The translations under genes and the position numbers were made by a program. Positions 31,765-32,782 of a stretch of 32,782 nt of DNA are shown here, one piece after another. This stretch comes from Streptomyces flavotricini (GTDB taxonomy: Bacteria > Actinomycetota > Actinomycetes > Streptomycetales > Streptomycetaceae). The stretch's first letter is position 1. The number at the start of each line of letters is the position of its first letter. The notes beneath the pieces are model-generated. The model was given only the letters and a program-made list of their open reading frames with translations, made no database searches and was not told the DNA's origin. Location of the stretch: assembly GCF_020639365.1 (NCBI RefSeq), contig NZ_JAINUL010000001.1, forward strand, positions 2,403,147 to 2,435,928, given 5' to 3'.

Positions 31765-31859
31765 CCCTCGCCGTCGATCAACGGCTACGTGAAGTCCAAG
31801 AGCAGCAACCTGCGGATCATCTCCGGGTCCGCCTCCGGCGGCGTGAAGCTCGTCGTGAA
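31765..31859. repeat. 95-bp direct repeat R3, copy b
   Basis: Identical to 26700-26794. It opens the block with the rest of ssuA and starts directly after the phospholipase fragment. Confidence 0.95.
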
Positions 31860-32541
31860 CCCGGACAAGATCAAGACCCTGGACGACCTCAAGGGCAAGA
31901 AGATCGCGACCCCGCAGAAGGGGAACACACAGGACGTCGCGTTCCTCAACTGGATCGCGGAGAAGGGCTGGAAGGTCGACCCGGAGTCCGGCAAGGGCGA
32001 CGTGTCCGTCGTGCGCACGGACAACAAGGTGACCCCGGACGCCTTCAAGCAGGGCTCGATCGACGGCGCATGGGTGCCCGAGCCGACCGCCTCGAAGCTG
32101 GTCTCCGACGGCGCCTCCGTCCTCCTCGACGAGACCGACCTGTGGCCCGACAAGAAGTTCGTGATCACGAACGTCATCGTGTCGCAGAAGTTCCTCAAGG
32201 AGCACCCGGACGTCGTCGAGGCCGTGCTGGCCGGCACGGTGAAGACGAACGAGTGGATCAACGCCAACCCGGACAAGGCGAAGGCCTCCGCCAACGCGGC
32301 GCTCAAGGCGCTCAGCGGCAAGGAGCTGGAGCCCGCGGTCATCGACCCGGCGTGGAAGAGCATCCTCGTCACCGACGACCCGCTCGCGGCCACGCTGAAG
32401 ACGGAGTCCGACTGGGCGGTGAAGGCCAAGCTCATCGAGCAGCCCGACCTCGCCGGGATCTACGACCTGACGCTCCTGAACAAGGTGCTCAAGGCCGCCG
32501 GCAAGCCCGAGGTCTCCGACGCCGGTCTCGGCGCCAAGTAG
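31765..32541 (+). CDS. ssuA: ABC transporter sulfur-source-binding lipoprotein (SsuA), 3' part
   Basis: The block encodes residues 123-380: SPSINGYVKSKSSNLRIISG, then LDDLKGKKIATPQKGNTQDV, VTPDAFKQGSIDGAWVPEP (ligand-cleft region) and LLDETDLWPDKKFVITNVIV, ending GLGAK. It is the missing continuation of the lipoprotein begun at 26334. It is followed after 35 bp by an ABC ATPase gene, as expected for the transporter operon. No start codon belongs to it here. Confidence 0.9.
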   Translation, partial: PSPSINGYVKSKSSNLRIISGSASGGVKLVVNPDKIKTLDDLKGKKIATPQKGNTQDVAFLNWIAEKGWKVDPESGKGDVSVVRTDNKVTPDAFKQGSIDGAWVPEPTASKLVSDGASVLLDETDLWPDKKFVITNVIVSQKFLKEHPDVVEAVLAGTVKTNEWINANPDKAKASANAALKALSGKELEPAVIDPAWKSILVTDDPLAATLKTESDWAVKAKLIEQPDLAGIYDLTLLNKVLKAAGKPEVSDAGLGAK

Positions 32542-32576
32542 AAGTCAGCCCGTACGATCCCCAGGAGGTGACGACC

Positions 32577-32782
32577 ATGGCCACCACACTCGCCAAAGCT
32601 GTTGAGGACACCACCGCGGTGACTCATGCAGCCCGCATCGAGCACGTCTCGAAATCCTTCTCCGGCCCGGCCGGATCACAGCTCGTCCTGGACGACATCA
32701 GCCTCGATGTCGCCCCCGGCGAGTTCGTCACCATCCTGGGGGCCTCGGGCTGCGGCAAGTCCACCCTGCTCAACCTGGTCGC
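32577..32782 (+). CDS. ssuB: ABC transporter ATP-binding protein (SsuB-like), 3' end beyond window
   Basis: ATG 32577 follows a strong AGGAGGTG (32563-32570). The visible 68 codons include RIEHVSKSFSGPAG, VLDDISLDVAPGEFVTILGA and the Walker A GASGCGKST. This is the nitrate/sulfonate/taurine importer subclass, and its position behind the SsuA lipoprotein fits. It would energise uptake at the membrane together with a permease lying outside the window. The sulfonate specificity is inferred from context only. Confidence 0.88.
   Translation, partial: MATTLAKAVEDTTAVTHAARIEHVSKSFSGPAGSQLVLDDISLDVAPGEFVTILGASGCGKSTLLNLV

Noticed and set aside
24867..31859. 95-bp repeats as attachment sites, transposon ends or recombination scars
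   Set aside because: They lie inside conserved coding sequence, carry no integrase or transposase, have one fixed length in three unrelated sequences and abut exactly; rejoining restores genes.
1..32782. tRNA, rRNA, insertion sequences, prophage or plasmid replication genes
   Set aside because: None seen on either strand by reading. The DUF2637 gene alone is not enough to call an integrated plasmid.

Overview
The window is high-GC actinobacterial DNA, almost certainly Streptomyces. Third codon positions are strongly G/C, and GTG and TTG starts are frequent. The gene content fits: DUF2637 membrane protein, HATPase anti-sigma-type protein, large secreted S8 protease, F420-type PPOX protein, AidB-type acyl-CoA dehydrogenase. 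The sulfate assimilation genes follow the order familiar from Streptomyces genomes (cysI, small Zn-ribbon protein, cysH, cysC, cysD, cysN, ssuA, ssuB).

Positions 1-12.4 kb: 5' part of a GntR regulator (minus); an FhuF-like 2Fe-2S ferric reductase under an iron box (plus); DUF2637 protein (plus); HATPase protein (minus); PoxB-type TPP enzyme (minus); degenerate PP2C-domain protein (minus); S8 protease (minus) divergent from a TrmB/LuxR-type regulator (plus); DUF456 membrane protein (plus). Positions 12.6-21.2 kb: PPOX protein (plus); rsgA (minus) preceded by an apparent 23-codon leader ORF; a VOC gene and an AraC-type gene that face each other and have both lost their 3' ends at one point; YihY/BrkB membrane protein (minus) divergent from aidB (plus) with start codons only 18 bp apart around one palindromic -10 element; GAF regulator (plus) behind a 9-bp minisatellite; GNAT (plus); a membrane-anchored hypothetical protein (plus).

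Positions 21.2-32.8 kb hold the assimilatory sulfate reduction operon, led by a small ORF of the RHVDL..SAIC leader-peptide kind typical of actinobacterial sulfur operons. From 24,961 on the order is scrambled. The sequence is a chain of blocks that start or end with exact ~95-bp direct repeats butted together without a gap: 24,961/24,962, 26,794/26,795, 27,957/27,958, ~31,669/31,670 and 31,764/31,765. Rejoining blocks across the repeats restores cysD (312 aa), cysN (448 aa) and ssuA (380 aa), all in frame. The simplest reading is a scaffold in which de Bruijn contigs with ~95-base end overlaps were concatenated, not a biological rearrangement. One inserted block (27,958-31,669) comes from a different locus with a second cysN, a type II thioesterase, a VOC protein and a LuxR-type regulator, which looks like the edge of a natural-product cluster with its own sulfate-activating enzyme.

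Working together, CysD/CysN make APS, CysC can make PAPS, CysH (with the 4Fe-4S motif of APS reductases) makes sulfite and CysI makes sulfide. SsuA and SsuB belong to an import system for sulfonate or a related sulfur source. No convincing new multi-gene system is visible. The best biological leads are the cys leader peptide, the rsgA leader ORF, the symmetric yihY/aidB promoter and the second cysN locus.
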